Assembly: GCA_017503075.1 (NCBI GenBank)
Contig: JAFVTU010000018.1
Span: 1-32,215 of the forward strand
Source: Paludibacteraceae bacterium
GTDB taxonomy: Bacteria; Bacteroidota; Bacteroidia; Bacteroidales; Paludibacteraceae
DNA: 32,215 bases
Reading direction: 5' to 3'
A program made the translations under genes and the position numbers. Below are positions 24,789-32,160 of the stretch, in pieces (position 1 is the first letter of the stretch; each line of letters starts with the position of its first letter). The notes beneath the pieces are model-generated. The model had not been told where the DNA came from, made no database searches, and was given only the letters and a program-made list of their open reading frames with translations.

Positions 24789-26258
24789 TTATTGTTTAAG
24801 AATTTCCTTAATTAGATCTCCATAACTATAGTCCATGATATCTTTGTATTGGGCTAATTGGTAATCACCTTGAGCTAAAAAAGCGGCATTTTGTTTAGCT
24901 TGCAATAATTTATCAACCCAAATATCAATGCTATCTTTAATCATTAAGTTATATATGTAACATGTTTTTGTTTGCGATATTCGATGAATACGATCTTGAG
25001 CCTGAAGATAATCATCTAGATTAAATCCTCGATCATAAAAAATGACATTATTCGCTATAGTGAGTGTTAGTCCTTCTTTCGCTGATTGTGGGGTAGCAAA
25101 TAAAACCCAACTCTCTCCTCCCTTGAAAATTTCCACTGATTTATTACGTGCTTCTATTGTCATTCCACCATGTATCTTGGTTGGTGAATATTTTTTATAT
25201 TTTTTACAAAAATAATCTACATTTTCTATAAAAGAAGACCAAACAATAACACGTTCTTTACGATTTATAATAATTTCCTCTAGTAACTTATCCAAGGAAA
25301 TCTCTTTGCCAGAAAAAGAGCCATACAAGTCATTTATCAACCTCGGATTAGATGTGATTTGAATTAAACGTAACAACCGTTTTAAACAAGCCTCCGAATT
25401 ATCCAATATTACTTCATTATCCTTCTCTACGAGTAACTCCATCTCGGATTTCACTTGTTCGTACATTTGTTGTTGTTGGATTTCAAATTCGGCAACGACA
25501 TTGCTATACACCTTATTCGGCAACGAAATTATACCACTCTTTTTTGTTTCACGTACAGCAAAATTACGTATTTTCTCATATATTGATGCAACTGTGCTTT
25601 CAAAAAAATCTCTTATTGAATCATTTTCAGTCATATCGTTTGATAAATCCGTATTTGATTTAAATGCGGCAAAATTTTCGCCTAAACTAACTCCAAAATC
25701 TAAAAAGTAAATTTGGGCCCATATGTCATAGGGACGATTAGCCACAGGCGTTCCTGTCATAATAACTCTTTTTTTAAAAAGAGGAGCCAAATAGAAAAAA
25801 TCTTTCGTTAATTTCGAATCAGGATTTTTAATTTTAGTCGACTCGTCTATTATGATTGCAGTATTTCTTGATTTGGCAAACAACTCAACACGCATTCTCT
25901 CACTCGAAATAGTTTCAAAATTAGTAATAACAATACGTGCTGGACTATTAAAAATAAAATAATTATCTCTCTTATTCGAGTTTAAAGTAGATGATTTTAT
26001 AAAAGTATGAATAGCCAATTCATTTTCCCAATTCTTCACTAATTGTTTTTTTGTAACAATTAGAACAGTATCTATATCACACTCTTGTAGCCAATATAAT
26101 AAAAGGTCTATTGCTATTTTTGTTTTTCCTAATCCTTGTTCATGAAAAATAGCAGCGTAATCCAAATCTTTTATTGCATCAAATGCATCTCGTTGATATG
26201 CAAAAGCATCCAACTTGGCAGAAAGATTTAAACTGTATTTATAGATTAATTTTCCCAT
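24789..26258 (-). CDS. SNF2-family helicase
   Basis: A 489-residue superfamily 2 ATPase. Motif I is HEQGLGKTKIAI (39-50), motif II IIDES (136-140) and motif III MTGTP (167-171). The second RecA domain has IVWSSFIENVDYF, then SAKEGLTLTIANNVIFYD and motif VI QAQDRIHRISQ (419-429), which is the SNF2 form. It is compact and has no extra accessory domains. It follows the small nuclease gene with a one-base gap, and the two probably work together, as phage VRR-NUC/SNF2 pairs do. The substrate is presumably DNA. Confidence 0.9.
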   Translation of the reverse strand: MGKLIYKYSLNLSAKLDAFAYQRDAFDAIKDLDYAAIFHEQGLGKTKIAIDLLLYWLQECDIDTVLIVTKKQLVKNWENELAIHTFIKSSTLNSNKRDNYFIFNSPARIVITNFETISSERMRVELFAKSRNTAIIIDESTKIKNPDSKLTKDFFYLAPLFKKRVIMTGTPVANRPYDIWAQIYFLDFGVSLGENFAAFKSNTDLSNDMTENDSIRDFFESTVASIYEKIRNFAVRETKKSGIISLPNKVYSNVVAEFEIQQQQMYEQVKSEMELLVEKDNEVILDNSEACLKRLLRLIQITSNPRLINDLYGSFSGKEISLDKLLEEIIINRKERVIVWSSFIENVDYFCKKYKKYSPTKIHGGMTIEARNKSVEIFKGGESWVLFATPQSAKEGLTLTIANNVIFYDRGFNLDDYLQAQDRIHRISQTKTCYIYNLMIKDSIDIWVDKLLQAKQNAAFLAQGDYQLAQYKDIMDYSYGDLIKEILKQ

Positions 26259-26259
26259 A

Positions 26260-26625
26260 TTATATTGTTAAAACAGGAATACCTGCTTCGCTTAATACGA
26301 TAACAGTTGTTGTAAAATTATTTATACGTTTAATGTATTTCAATAAATTCTTAAACATAACAGAAGCCGTCCATGAACTGGATACAATTAAATACGCTTT
26401 GCCATGAAAAAATTGACATTCTTGTAAATATGATATATATTGATTCCTACTATGTTTGGTATCTATATCATTTATTGTCTTTGCTTCTCCTATGATTAAT
26501 ACATCAGCATTTCTGTAATAAACGTCTGGATGAAAATTGTTAGTCACCTTAGGAGGTTTGCATATACTGTCAGGAGTATCAACCAAAATGTATTCTGGTT
26601 GTACAAAAGAAATACACTCACACAT
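26260..26625 (-). CDS. Small PD-(D/E)xK-type nuclease
   Basis: 121 residues from the first ATG. The active-site signature is HPDV (D34) followed by DVLIIGEAKTINDID (E47, K49) and a later SRNQYISYLQEC helix. This is the PD-(D/E)xK layout of VRR-NUC and Holliday-resolvase-like enzymes. The frame stays open for 19 more codons upstream to a TGA that overlaps the ParB-like gene's end, and that stretch reads like protein (AESEKHIEYVRRIHSYM) but has no ATG/GTG/TTG. So the real start may be a non-standard codon near 26682, or the product depends on the upstream gene's translation. It is adjacent to the helicase. Confidence 0.65.
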   Translation of the reverse strand: MCECISFVQPEYILVDTPDSICKPPKVTNNFHPDVYYRNADVLIIGEAKTINDIDTKHSRNQYISYLQECQFFHGKAYLIVSSSWTASVMFKNLLKYIKRINNFTTTVIVLSEAGIPVLTI

Positions 26626-26678
26626 ATAACTATGAATGCGTCTTACATACTCAATATGTTTTTCAGACTCGGCGATAT

Positions 26679-27686
26679 CTATTCAATATTAATATCTTTA
26701 AGTAAAGATTCTAATTCGGTATATAAATCTCCTAGGTAGTTTTTCTTTCGCTGAGTTACCTCAGTTTCGCAACTCCGTAATTCCTTCAATTCCTCATACG
26801 GTATGTTGCGCAACTTGGTTATAAGAGTACGACATAATTCCTCGTATGGTATATCCTTGAGGCTTATTGTTTCCTTTGAAGCTGTGTGAAGTTTTAGAAT
26901 AGCACTAGAAATATTTGTTTTTAAAAACTCTTTTTTAGCTGCTTCGTCAGAAAGTATTTCTGGGAGCCAGCGAACATTTTGTGCAGTATCTATATTGCGA
27001 TTGCAAACCCATATTGCAAAGTCTTTCTCAGTATACCCGTGTGCATTCAACGCATTTTTAATGCTCCTATTTTGAAGCTCTGAAAATTTAGAAAACTCTC
27101 TAACATCAGGTTTATCTCCATCTAATAATGGGATATAATATGTTAGCATGTCGTTATATGCACTTATTAACTTTAAAATTTCACCTTTCTTTCCACCACA
27201 ATAATCTACAATCGTATTTAAAGGTAATCCCTCTTCATGATATAGCTTATTTAAGTATTTTGCTTTAGAATATGGGTCCCAATCTCTAGGTCCAACTAAG
27301 TGAGATTGCAGACGTATAGCATCAATTTCTATCTTATTTAGATTTTCATAAACGATACATCTTATGTGTTCCCAGTTAGCATCCTTTGTTTTGGAATAAA
27401 AATCCTTGTATATTTGTAAACGTGTATTTCCTTCTATTACAATATAAACATCATCCGAAATATGGTTCACAATTATTGGATGAATGATGCCTTTATGTAC
27501 TCTTATCGATTCTCGCAATGAACTAAATGATGTAGAAGTCACGGAAGAACCGCTGTCATTCAATGCAAGTGCAATACCTTCCGCAGTAACATTGTCTCCA
27601 AACATTTCTAAATATTGGCAAATGCGTGGGTTATTTAAGTCTAACTGTAATTGACTGATTGGCAATATTTGATATGAACATTTCAT
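26679..27686 (-). CDS. ParB-like protein 2
   Basis: 335 residues, a distant paralogue of the protein at 23788-24783. The N-terminal domain shows LDLNNPRICQYLEMFG, LRESIRVHKGIIHPIIVNH and IVIEGNTRLQIYKDF (82-96). LVGPRDWDPYSKAKYLNKLY follows, matching the GRKDWSPFEQA segment of the other copy, and then a helix-turn-helix-like region LNTIVDYCGGKKGEILKLIS. The C-terminal 150 residues are unrelated to the other copy. It lies 17 bases after the radical SAM gene and abuts the nuclease gene, consistent with one operon. Confidence 0.75.
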   Translation of the reverse strand: MKCSYQILPISQLQLDLNNPRICQYLEMFGDNVTAEGIALALNDSGSSVTSTSFSSLRESIRVHKGIIHPIIVNHISDDVYIVIEGNTRLQIYKDFYSKTKDANWEHIRCIVYENLNKIEIDAIRLQSHLVGPRDWDPYSKAKYLNKLYHEEGLPLNTIVDYCGGKKGEILKLISAYNDMLTYYIPLLDGDKPDVREFSKFSELQNRSIKNALNAHGYTEKDFAIWVCNRNIDTAQNVRWLPEILSDEAAKKEFLKTNISSAILKLHTASKETISLKDIPYEELCRTLITKLRNIPYEELKELRSCETEVTQRKKNYLGDLYTELESLLKDINIE

Positions 27687-27703
27687 GGTATTATTAATTG
27701 ATG

Positions 27704-29170
27704 TTAATTTTTATTTTTTAAGTCTTCAAATCTTAAATCAAAATACTTAGCTGCGATCTCAGGATGTTCTCTCTCAAAGTCGAGCATTGCCTGATAGCAT
27801 GCACAATATTTCTTCTTGCGTAATCCATAGAGATCTGTTCTCAAAATAGCATTATTTTGTCCTGCTGTTTCTTTATTAAATCCCTGATGATACTCTTCAT
27901 TTCGTACACAATATTGACGGAAACTCATTTTCTTAAAGAATCCTGGCTGATTACACCATCTTGCGAGTTGAGTATACAATGTCTTATATTTGGAATCCTT
28001 GTAAGACTCATAGCGCATAATATAAGGCAAGCAACCATATTCCATCAATATCTTAATACGATAGAATGTTCCCTCAATATCTCTTTCGTCTTGACTATCA
28101 TATGCAACAAGAACATAAAGTTTTGTTGATTTGTTACAGTATTTGCGCCAAACATCTAATCCCTTAACGGTTTGTTCTACTTGTTTCTTTTCCTCTGGAT
28201 CATCTAGTTTGTAGTGGTCAAAAGCAAATATATAATCTCCGCAGTATTTGGAATTCATGAGTATCTGAGCTTTCTCCTCTGTCATTAGACGAATATCCAT
28301 ACCCTGTCTAAATTGAAAAGCTTTACCTGTTGCTTGTAATTGCTCTATAACGCTATGGAAAACTTGATATGGTGCAGCCATGATATTATCATCCCACAAA
28401 TAAATCTTACTGCGCGATTTATCTAAGAACTCGCTAACAGGAGAACAAGGTACAACTTTCTTGAGTAGGCGATTGACACAAAAGCCACATTGACGAATAC
28501 ATCCTCTAGTGGTAAAACCAATCGAATAACTCAAATAATCACCCCACTTACGTTTTTTTAATTTTTCATCTCCATTAGTTTGTATTTCGATATATTCATC
28601 ATATAGATGGTAGTCTGGCATGTGATGCTCCACTATATGTGGTAAGTTAGGACCGTCGATCTCAAAGAAACCAGTTCCACCATATACAATTTTACCTTTT
28701 TCTATCAGCTTTTGAACAATGGGGTGTATTTTCGTAAATTTGAATACACGAGATAATACGATAAGATCATAGTTTGTATAGCCATTCCCTTTTATCTCTA
28801 TTTCATCATAACTGCAAAGCAAACGAACGTCATGATTGAATCCTTTGCAGTATGCAGACATTTTGAGTAGTGCAAGATTAGGATGACGAGTGCCATTATC
28901 TAACAGATCTGCATCAATCAAACCTATTCTATAGGTTCGTTTACTATTTTCTATCAGAGTGCAGCACTCTTCATTAAAACCAATATTTGATTGAAGTTTC
29001 AACATGGTATTCTGTTCTATCCATTGGGTAGTATTTGAATCTGGCAAGATATTCCAAATACTTGTGTTCTTAACTTTAGACTTTAATGCGTTAAACTTTA
29101 GATTAATTTGAGATAAGACATTTGTTTCGTACTCTTCAAATGGAATTAGTAATGTTTGTGCCGTGTTCAT
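27704..29170 (-). CDS. Phage-type radical SAM enzyme with B12-binding-like N-terminus
   Basis: 488 residues. A helical start (1-75) is followed by a Rossmann-like region: RIGLIDADLLDNGTRHPNLA (81-100), YDLIVLSRVFKFTK and YGGTGFFE. The radical SAM core has the 4Fe-4S motif GCIRQCGFC with C224, C228 and C231, then IYLWDDNIMAAP, FQFRQGMDIRLMTEEKA and LYVLVAYDSQDERD. A C-terminal segment includes LARWCNQPGFFKKMSFRQYC. This arrangement is familiar from an uncharacterised radical SAM family common in phages and mobile elements of gut bacteria; no substrate is known. It is the first gene of the ParB-nuclease-helicase set, with a possible promoter just upstream. Confidence 0.8.
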   Translation of the reverse strand: MNTAQTLLIPFEEYETNVLSQINLKFNALKSKVKNTSIWNILPDSNTTQWIEQNTMLKLQSNIGFNEECCTLIENSKRTYRIGLIDADLLDNGTRHPNLALLKMSAYCKGFNHDVRLLCSYDEIEIKGNGYTNYDLIVLSRVFKFTKIHPIVQKLIEKGKIVYGGTGFFEIDGPNLPHIVEHHMPDYHLYDEYIEIQTNGDEKLKKRKWGDYLSYSIGFTTRGCIRQCGFCVNRLLKKVVPCSPVSEFLDKSRSKIYLWDDNIMAAPYQVFHSVIEQLQATGKAFQFRQGMDIRLMTEEKAQILMNSKYCGDYIFAFDHYKLDDPEEKKQVEQTVKGLDVWRKYCNKSTKLYVLVAYDSQDERDIEGTFYRIKILMEYGCLPYIMRYESYKDSKYKTLYTQLARWCNQPGFFKKMSFRQYCVRNEEYHQGFNKETAGQNNAILRTDLYGLRKKKYCACYQAMLDFEREHPEIAAKYFDLRFEDLKNKN

Positions 29171-29217
29171 AACCGATAAATTTTAAGTTAAACATACTAT
29201 AAAATTGAAATCGGCGG

Positions 29218-29225
29218 CAAAATTA
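29218..29225 (-). promoter_or_regulatory. Possible -7 box of the radical SAM operon
   Basis: TAATTTTG matches the Bacteroidota -7 consensus about 48 bases before the start codon. No TTTG is found at the expected -33 distance (a TTTG lies only about 10 bases upstream), so this is weak. Confidence 0.35.
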
Positions 29226-29294
29226 CTATATCAAACTGCTATTTCCTGTCAGTATCTCGAAAAAAGTTTATTTTTTTGTTAATTGTATTCTTTT

Positions 29295-30089
29295 TTACAC
29301 TCCCCTAAATATATTTTCCTTATGATATGCTAGATAGTCGCGATTAGGGGCGTGCTCTACTGGCATTAATATTTTATTTCCTGCAATACTACCAAAGTGT
29401 GTATCAAAATAGTCCTTTGTTTCGTATTCTAACAACGCAGATGACAGGGTAATCGTATAATCGTCAGGAGAAATTGTAATCAGTCCTCTGTCAAATGCCT
29501 TGTCATACAATGCAGACAAACAGATTCCGTTCTCTGGAGCCAGACGTTGCTCTGCTGTACTATCTGCCCAAGGAATAATATGGCTTGCTATCAACAGATC
29601 TGGCACATTAATTCCTGTGATCGCACACTTATTCTCATAGTTCTGCAAAATCATTGTGCGGAACACAGATTGATTAACTCTTTGCTTGATGACCGTCTCT
29701 TTCTCCTTGCCAACCAAAAGCGTCTGAGGGATATTCAAACTCTCCTCTATTGACTTCTGCATCAATTCTGCTCTAATCTGTTGTGCTTCAAAGAAAAGGC
29801 GTTCTTTATCATTGGCATACTCATCCCAAATTGGTTTACAAACAGGGATACCTGCTGGCATACCTGTACGACCAGAATTGATAATATACGGGTCACATGC
29901 TGCAAAGTTTACCAGACGCAACGCTGCGGAGTTACTCGTTCTACCCAACAAACGAGCTAATTCCATTACTTCGGGCGTTCCATGATTTAGTCGTCCGAAT
30001 GGCAATTGGAAATAAACGCTAAGAGTTAGAATCAACTCGTTGCGTGTCCATAAACGTCTTGCTTGTTGTATTTGTTGTCCTTCTGGCAT
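29295..30089 (-). CDS. HNH endonuclease (HNH_2 type)
   Basis: 264 residues from the ATG at 30089; the frame is open to 30143 but that would overlap the upstream gene, and MPEGQQIQQARRLWTRNEL is a natural start. The N-terminal part (LWTRNELILTLSVYFQLPFG, then GRTSNSAALRLVNFAACDP) is a winged-helix-like DNA-binding module. The C-terminal part has the HNH fold: CAITGINVPDLLIASHIIPW, PENGICLSALYDKAFDRG and a final HKENIFRG. This family cleaves DNA and is found in restriction and defence loci. It follows the small membrane-protein gene. The motif is intact, so activity is likely. Confidence 0.85.
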   Translation of the reverse strand: MPEGQQIQQARRLWTRNELILTLSVYFQLPFGRLNHGTPEVMELARLLGRTSNSAALRLVNFAACDPYIINSGRTGMPAGIPVCKPIWDEYANDKERLFFEAQQIRAELMQKSIEESLNIPQTLLVGKEKETVIKQRVNQSVFRTMILQNYENKCAITGINVPDLLIASHIIPWADSTAEQRLAPENGICLSALYDKAFDRGLITISPDDYTITLSSALLEYETKDYFDTHFGSIAGNKILMPVEHAPNRDYLAYHKENIFRGV

Positions 30090-30106
30090 CTTTCTTTTTC
30101 CTTCTG

Positions 30107-30538
30107 TTATATCAGGCTTACTTTCAATATGATATATGTACATGAAGCAAGAATAGCAATCACATAAAAAATGATACCGCAGATAGAATAATACTTAAAT
30201 CGTTTCACTAGTTTGTTTACATTATGGGAATAGTCTTCTCCTCGCATAACAGCAGTCAAGTGGTGCTGGAGACTAATTCCGTCTGCGATTATCCCTCTAT
30301 ATCGACCAAATAAACTACTTATAAAAAATAACACACTTATTGCATTTGCCACTACTGCACTCACATAAACCCAACCGCACACCTGAGAAGAAAAATTGTC
30401 AGGATGTAAAGCAACCAACACTCCGAAAGTAGTAGCTGTTAATCCTGCAAAGAATCGTCTCAAAGAGTTCTTCTCTGTAATTAATGCTTCTGCTAATTCA
30501 GAGAGTGATTTGTCTGGTAATATCGGGGGTGTAATCAT
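30107..30538 (-). CDS. Small membrane protein with three to four helices, unknown
   Basis: 143 residues. Hydrophobic segments cover FFAGLTATTFGVLVAL, VCGWVYVSAVVANAISVLFF and YYSICGIIFYVIAILASCTY; a basic/aromatic loop (SLFGRYRGIIADGIS) and a helix with HHLTAVMRGEDYSHNVNKL lie between. No family is recognised. It sits in a compact cassette: SLATT-like gene, 39-codon ORF, this gene, HNH gene. It may be a membrane effector or partner; this rests on context only. Confidence 0.6.
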   Translation of the reverse strand: MITPPILPDKSLSELAEALITEKNSLRRFFAGLTATTFGVLVALHPDNFSSQVCGWVYVSAVVANAISVLFFISSLFGRYRGIIADGISLQHHLTAVMRGEDYSHNVNKLVKRFKYYSICGIIFYVIAILASCTYIILKVSLI

Positions 30539-30546
30539 ATATTATG

Positions 30547-30666
30547 TTACTCGTTTTTATTTCCTGTACTGGTAGTCGGGAACTTAAATATAGGTGCCTT
30601 TTTCTCGTTTTCAATACGATGTGGCATTTGATAAAAACGTCCATCTGGATTTTGTTGTGTTGACAT
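30547..30666 (-). CDS. 39-residue ORF between two membrane-protein genes
   Basis: A short frame starting MSTQQNPDGRFYQMPHRIEN, hydrophilic and basic, ending GNKNE. It starts one base after the stop of the SLATT-like gene and ends eight bases before the next start, so it fills the gap exactly, which favours real coding. No similarity is recognised. Confidence 0.5.
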   Translation of the reverse strand: MSTQQNPDGRFYQMPHRIENEKKAPIFKFPTTSTGNKNE

Positions 30667-30667
30667 A

Positions 30668-31171
30668 TTATTCAGTTATTTTGTATTTTTGAATCAAACT
30701 TTCTGCGGTTATTTCTTGTGCCTTGTCTATAATTTTTTGAGAGTATTCAAAATCATCTCCATCATCAAAAAACTCATTCTCAGTTATTCGCTTTCTCAAT
30801 GAATTCAATAAATCCGTAGCACGAGTCGTAGTTATCTCTTCTCTCTTAACTAAATTCCATAATTCAAGTAATTCTAAAAATAGAAGTTCTTGAGTATAAC
30901 AACGCTTATTTAATGTGTGTACATGTTTCGTAAAACCCATTAGCGGTTTTATAGCAAATAGAAACTGCGACACAGCTATGATAGTTGCATTAACTATAGC
31001 ATACTTATCTTCTAGAATCCACATCGTAGCACTACCAAAAGAAGAAATAGCAACTGCCCAATTATATATATTATCATATTTTCTATACTGTTTGACAGCT
31101 AATGTCATGCAATTAACATTAAACAAACAATTTTTTATTTCCTCTTTTATTTCTTCTTCAATTTGTTTCAT
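30668..31171 (-). CDS. SLATT-like two-helix membrane protein
   Basis: 167 residues. A charged N-terminal helix (MKQIEEEIKEEIKNCLFNVN) is followed by a basic/aromatic stretch (AVKQYRKYDNIYNWA). Two adjacent hydrophobic helices come next (VAISSFGSATMWIL and AIVNATIIAVSQFLFAI), then a long helical tail with HTLNKRCYTQELLFLELLEL. This layout resembles the SLATT family, predicted pore-forming effectors in nucleotide-signal defence systems. No cyclase or SLOG gene is beside it, so the assignment is by shape rather than by motif. A degenerate -7 box (TATCTTCG) lies just upstream. Confidence 0.5.
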   Translation of the reverse strand: MKQIEEEIKEEIKNCLFNVNCMTLAVKQYRKYDNIYNWAVAISSFGSATMWILEDKYAIVNATIIAVSQFLFAIKPLMGFTKHVHTLNKRCYTQELLFLELLELWNLVKREEITTTRATDLLNSLRKRITENEFFDDGDDFEYSQKIIDKAQEITAESLIQKYKITE

Positions 31172-31248
31172 AATGCTTATAATTAGGCTATATAATTCTT
31201 TGCAATCTGCGAAGATACATCAAATTTTGCAATCTTGTTCTTGTTTGG

Positions 31249-31479
31249 TTATTTCTCTTGTAGTTTTTTGATCTCTTTATCGAAGTCAGAAACTCATTCG
31301 CCCTGCTGAAGCATATATATGGCTTTTTGTTGCTCAATCTCTTTGATAGTAATTTGGATTGTCCCGACAGTGTTGGGACAATGTTTGGAAAAGTTATATA
31401 GAAGCGTACGAAATTACGGCATTTATCTAATGACTTTAATTCGCTCCTCTAGAGCACGAATCTCTTGTATTCTGTCCAT
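31249..31479 (-). pseudogene. Decayed small helical protein gene
   Basis: One continuous frame of 77 codons begins MDRIQEIRALEERIKVIR and ends VSDFDKEIKKLQEK, but contains three internal stops (TAA, TAA, TGA). The ends are typical amphipathic-helix protein sequence; the middle, with an inverted repeat (ATTGTCCC at 31358-31365 with 31375-31382), is not. It looks like a gene broken by point changes or an insertion. The intact 18-codon start could still be made from its good promoter. Confidence 0.45.
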
Positions 31480-31497
31480 AATTGTATATTTAGCCTG

Positions 31498-31529
31498 CAA
31501 AGATACAAAAATTTTTGCATTTATGCAAA
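31498..31529 (-). promoter_or_regulatory. Promoter in front of the decayed gene
   Basis: TTTG (31526-31529), 20 bases, TATCTTTG (31498-31505) on the minus strand, an exact consensus. The next intact minus-strand gene is the SLATT-like one, about 330 bases downstream, so this promoter may drive the island's first cassette. Confidence 0.7.
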
Positions 31530-31576
31530 TAAATGGCAATTTTTCGGCATTTTCTGGTGTAAGGTGTATGGTGTAG

Positions 31577-31609
31577 GGTAGCGCAAAGGTAGCGCAAGGG
31601 TAGCGGAAA
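31577..31609. repeat. Three tandem 11-bp repeats
   Basis: GGTAGCGCAAA, GGTAGCGCAAG and GGTAGCGGAAA in direct succession. Confidence 0.75.
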
Positions 31610-31680
31610 AGTGGTATCTAGAGGTTGTACCTTTAGGCGGGCTCATAGCCCTCAAGAAGAGGGCGTTCCATCTCAATTTT

Positions 31681-31766
31681 GAGTAGGAACCGCAAGCCCT
31701 TAGTATAATTTCCCCCTGGCGGGGGAAATAGTACTATACTAAGAGGGCTCCAACGCGGTTCCACTC
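31681..31766. repeat. Large imperfect palindrome (86 bases)
   Basis: Nested arms pair in order: GAGT with ACTC, GGAACCGC (31686-31693) with GCGGTTCC (31755-31762), GCC with GGC, CTTAGTATA (31699-31707) with TATACTAAG (31735-31743), and ATTTCCCCC (31708-31716) with GGGGGAAAT (31721-31729) around a TGGC loop. A smaller hairpin (GCCCTC/GAGGGC) lies just left of it. It could be a structured RNA, a mobile-element end or a cruciform; I cannot tell which. Confidence 0.8.
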
Positions 31767-31880
31767 AACGCAAAAAAATGATAACAGAACCAAATTTCTG
31801 AACGTTATAGGTTAGAGGCGGGGAATAGCAGCGGAGCTGCGGTGTGGAGTGTAAAGTGTAAGGTGTAAAGGCTGGGGATT

Positions 31881-31902
31881 TCTCGCGATGGGAATCGCGA
31901 GA
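31881..31902. repeat. Hairpin TCTCGCGAT/ATCGCGAGA
   Basis: A 9-bp perfect stem (31881-31889 with 31894-31902) with a 4-base loop. There is no T run next to it on either strand. Confidence 0.65.
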
Positions 31903-31925
31903 GCAAGACAGATGGCGGGAAGACG

Positions 31926-32058
31926 AAAATACTCGAATGACATTCGGGACAATAAACAAAGAGAGGGATTTAGATTGGCTGTGCCCTGGAGGTCGGCTGC
32001 GCCGAGGTTGTGTGCGCGGAGCGCAAGGATACCCGAATAATATTCGGGACAATAAACC
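31926..32058. repeat. Direct repeat pair spaced 100 bases
   Basis: Two copies of a roughly 28-base sequence ending ATTCGGGACAATAAAC, at 31931-31958 and 32031-32058. The second contains the perfect palindrome CCCGAATAATATTCGGG (32032-32048); the first has an imperfect version. Confidence 0.75.
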
Positions 32059-32160
32059 AACATGAGCGGGAGGCACAACATTAATAAACAGCTGTCTTAT
32101 ACTGAAATAGGTTTACTCATAAAATGAACAAAAAGTATCAATTATTAAGATTCAAGTTTT

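Larger units (their letters stand above)
31172..32160. other. Right-edge intergenic zone
   Basis: About 990 bases with no intact gene. It holds a nonsense-ridden relic (31249-31479) with an intact promoter (31498-31529), three 11-bp repeats of GGTAGCGCAAA (31577-31609), a large palindrome (31681-31766), hairpins and 100-bp-spaced repeats, and the probable left end of an IS. Overlapping open frames in 31765-32081 are GC-rich artefacts. Confidence 0.7.

Noticed and set aside
21089-31171. Dnd/Ssp phosphorothioation, BREX, DISARM or Dpd (7-deazaguanine) system
   Set aside because: Although ParB-like and SNF2 genes and an SBD-like domain are present, no DndC/SspD-type sulfurtransferase, methyltransferase, PglZ or TGT-like DpdA gene is seen in the window.
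31765-32081. Overlapping 89- and 103-codon minus-strand frames
   Set aside because: They run through hairpins and direct repeats in a GC-richer patch and have no protein-like motifs.
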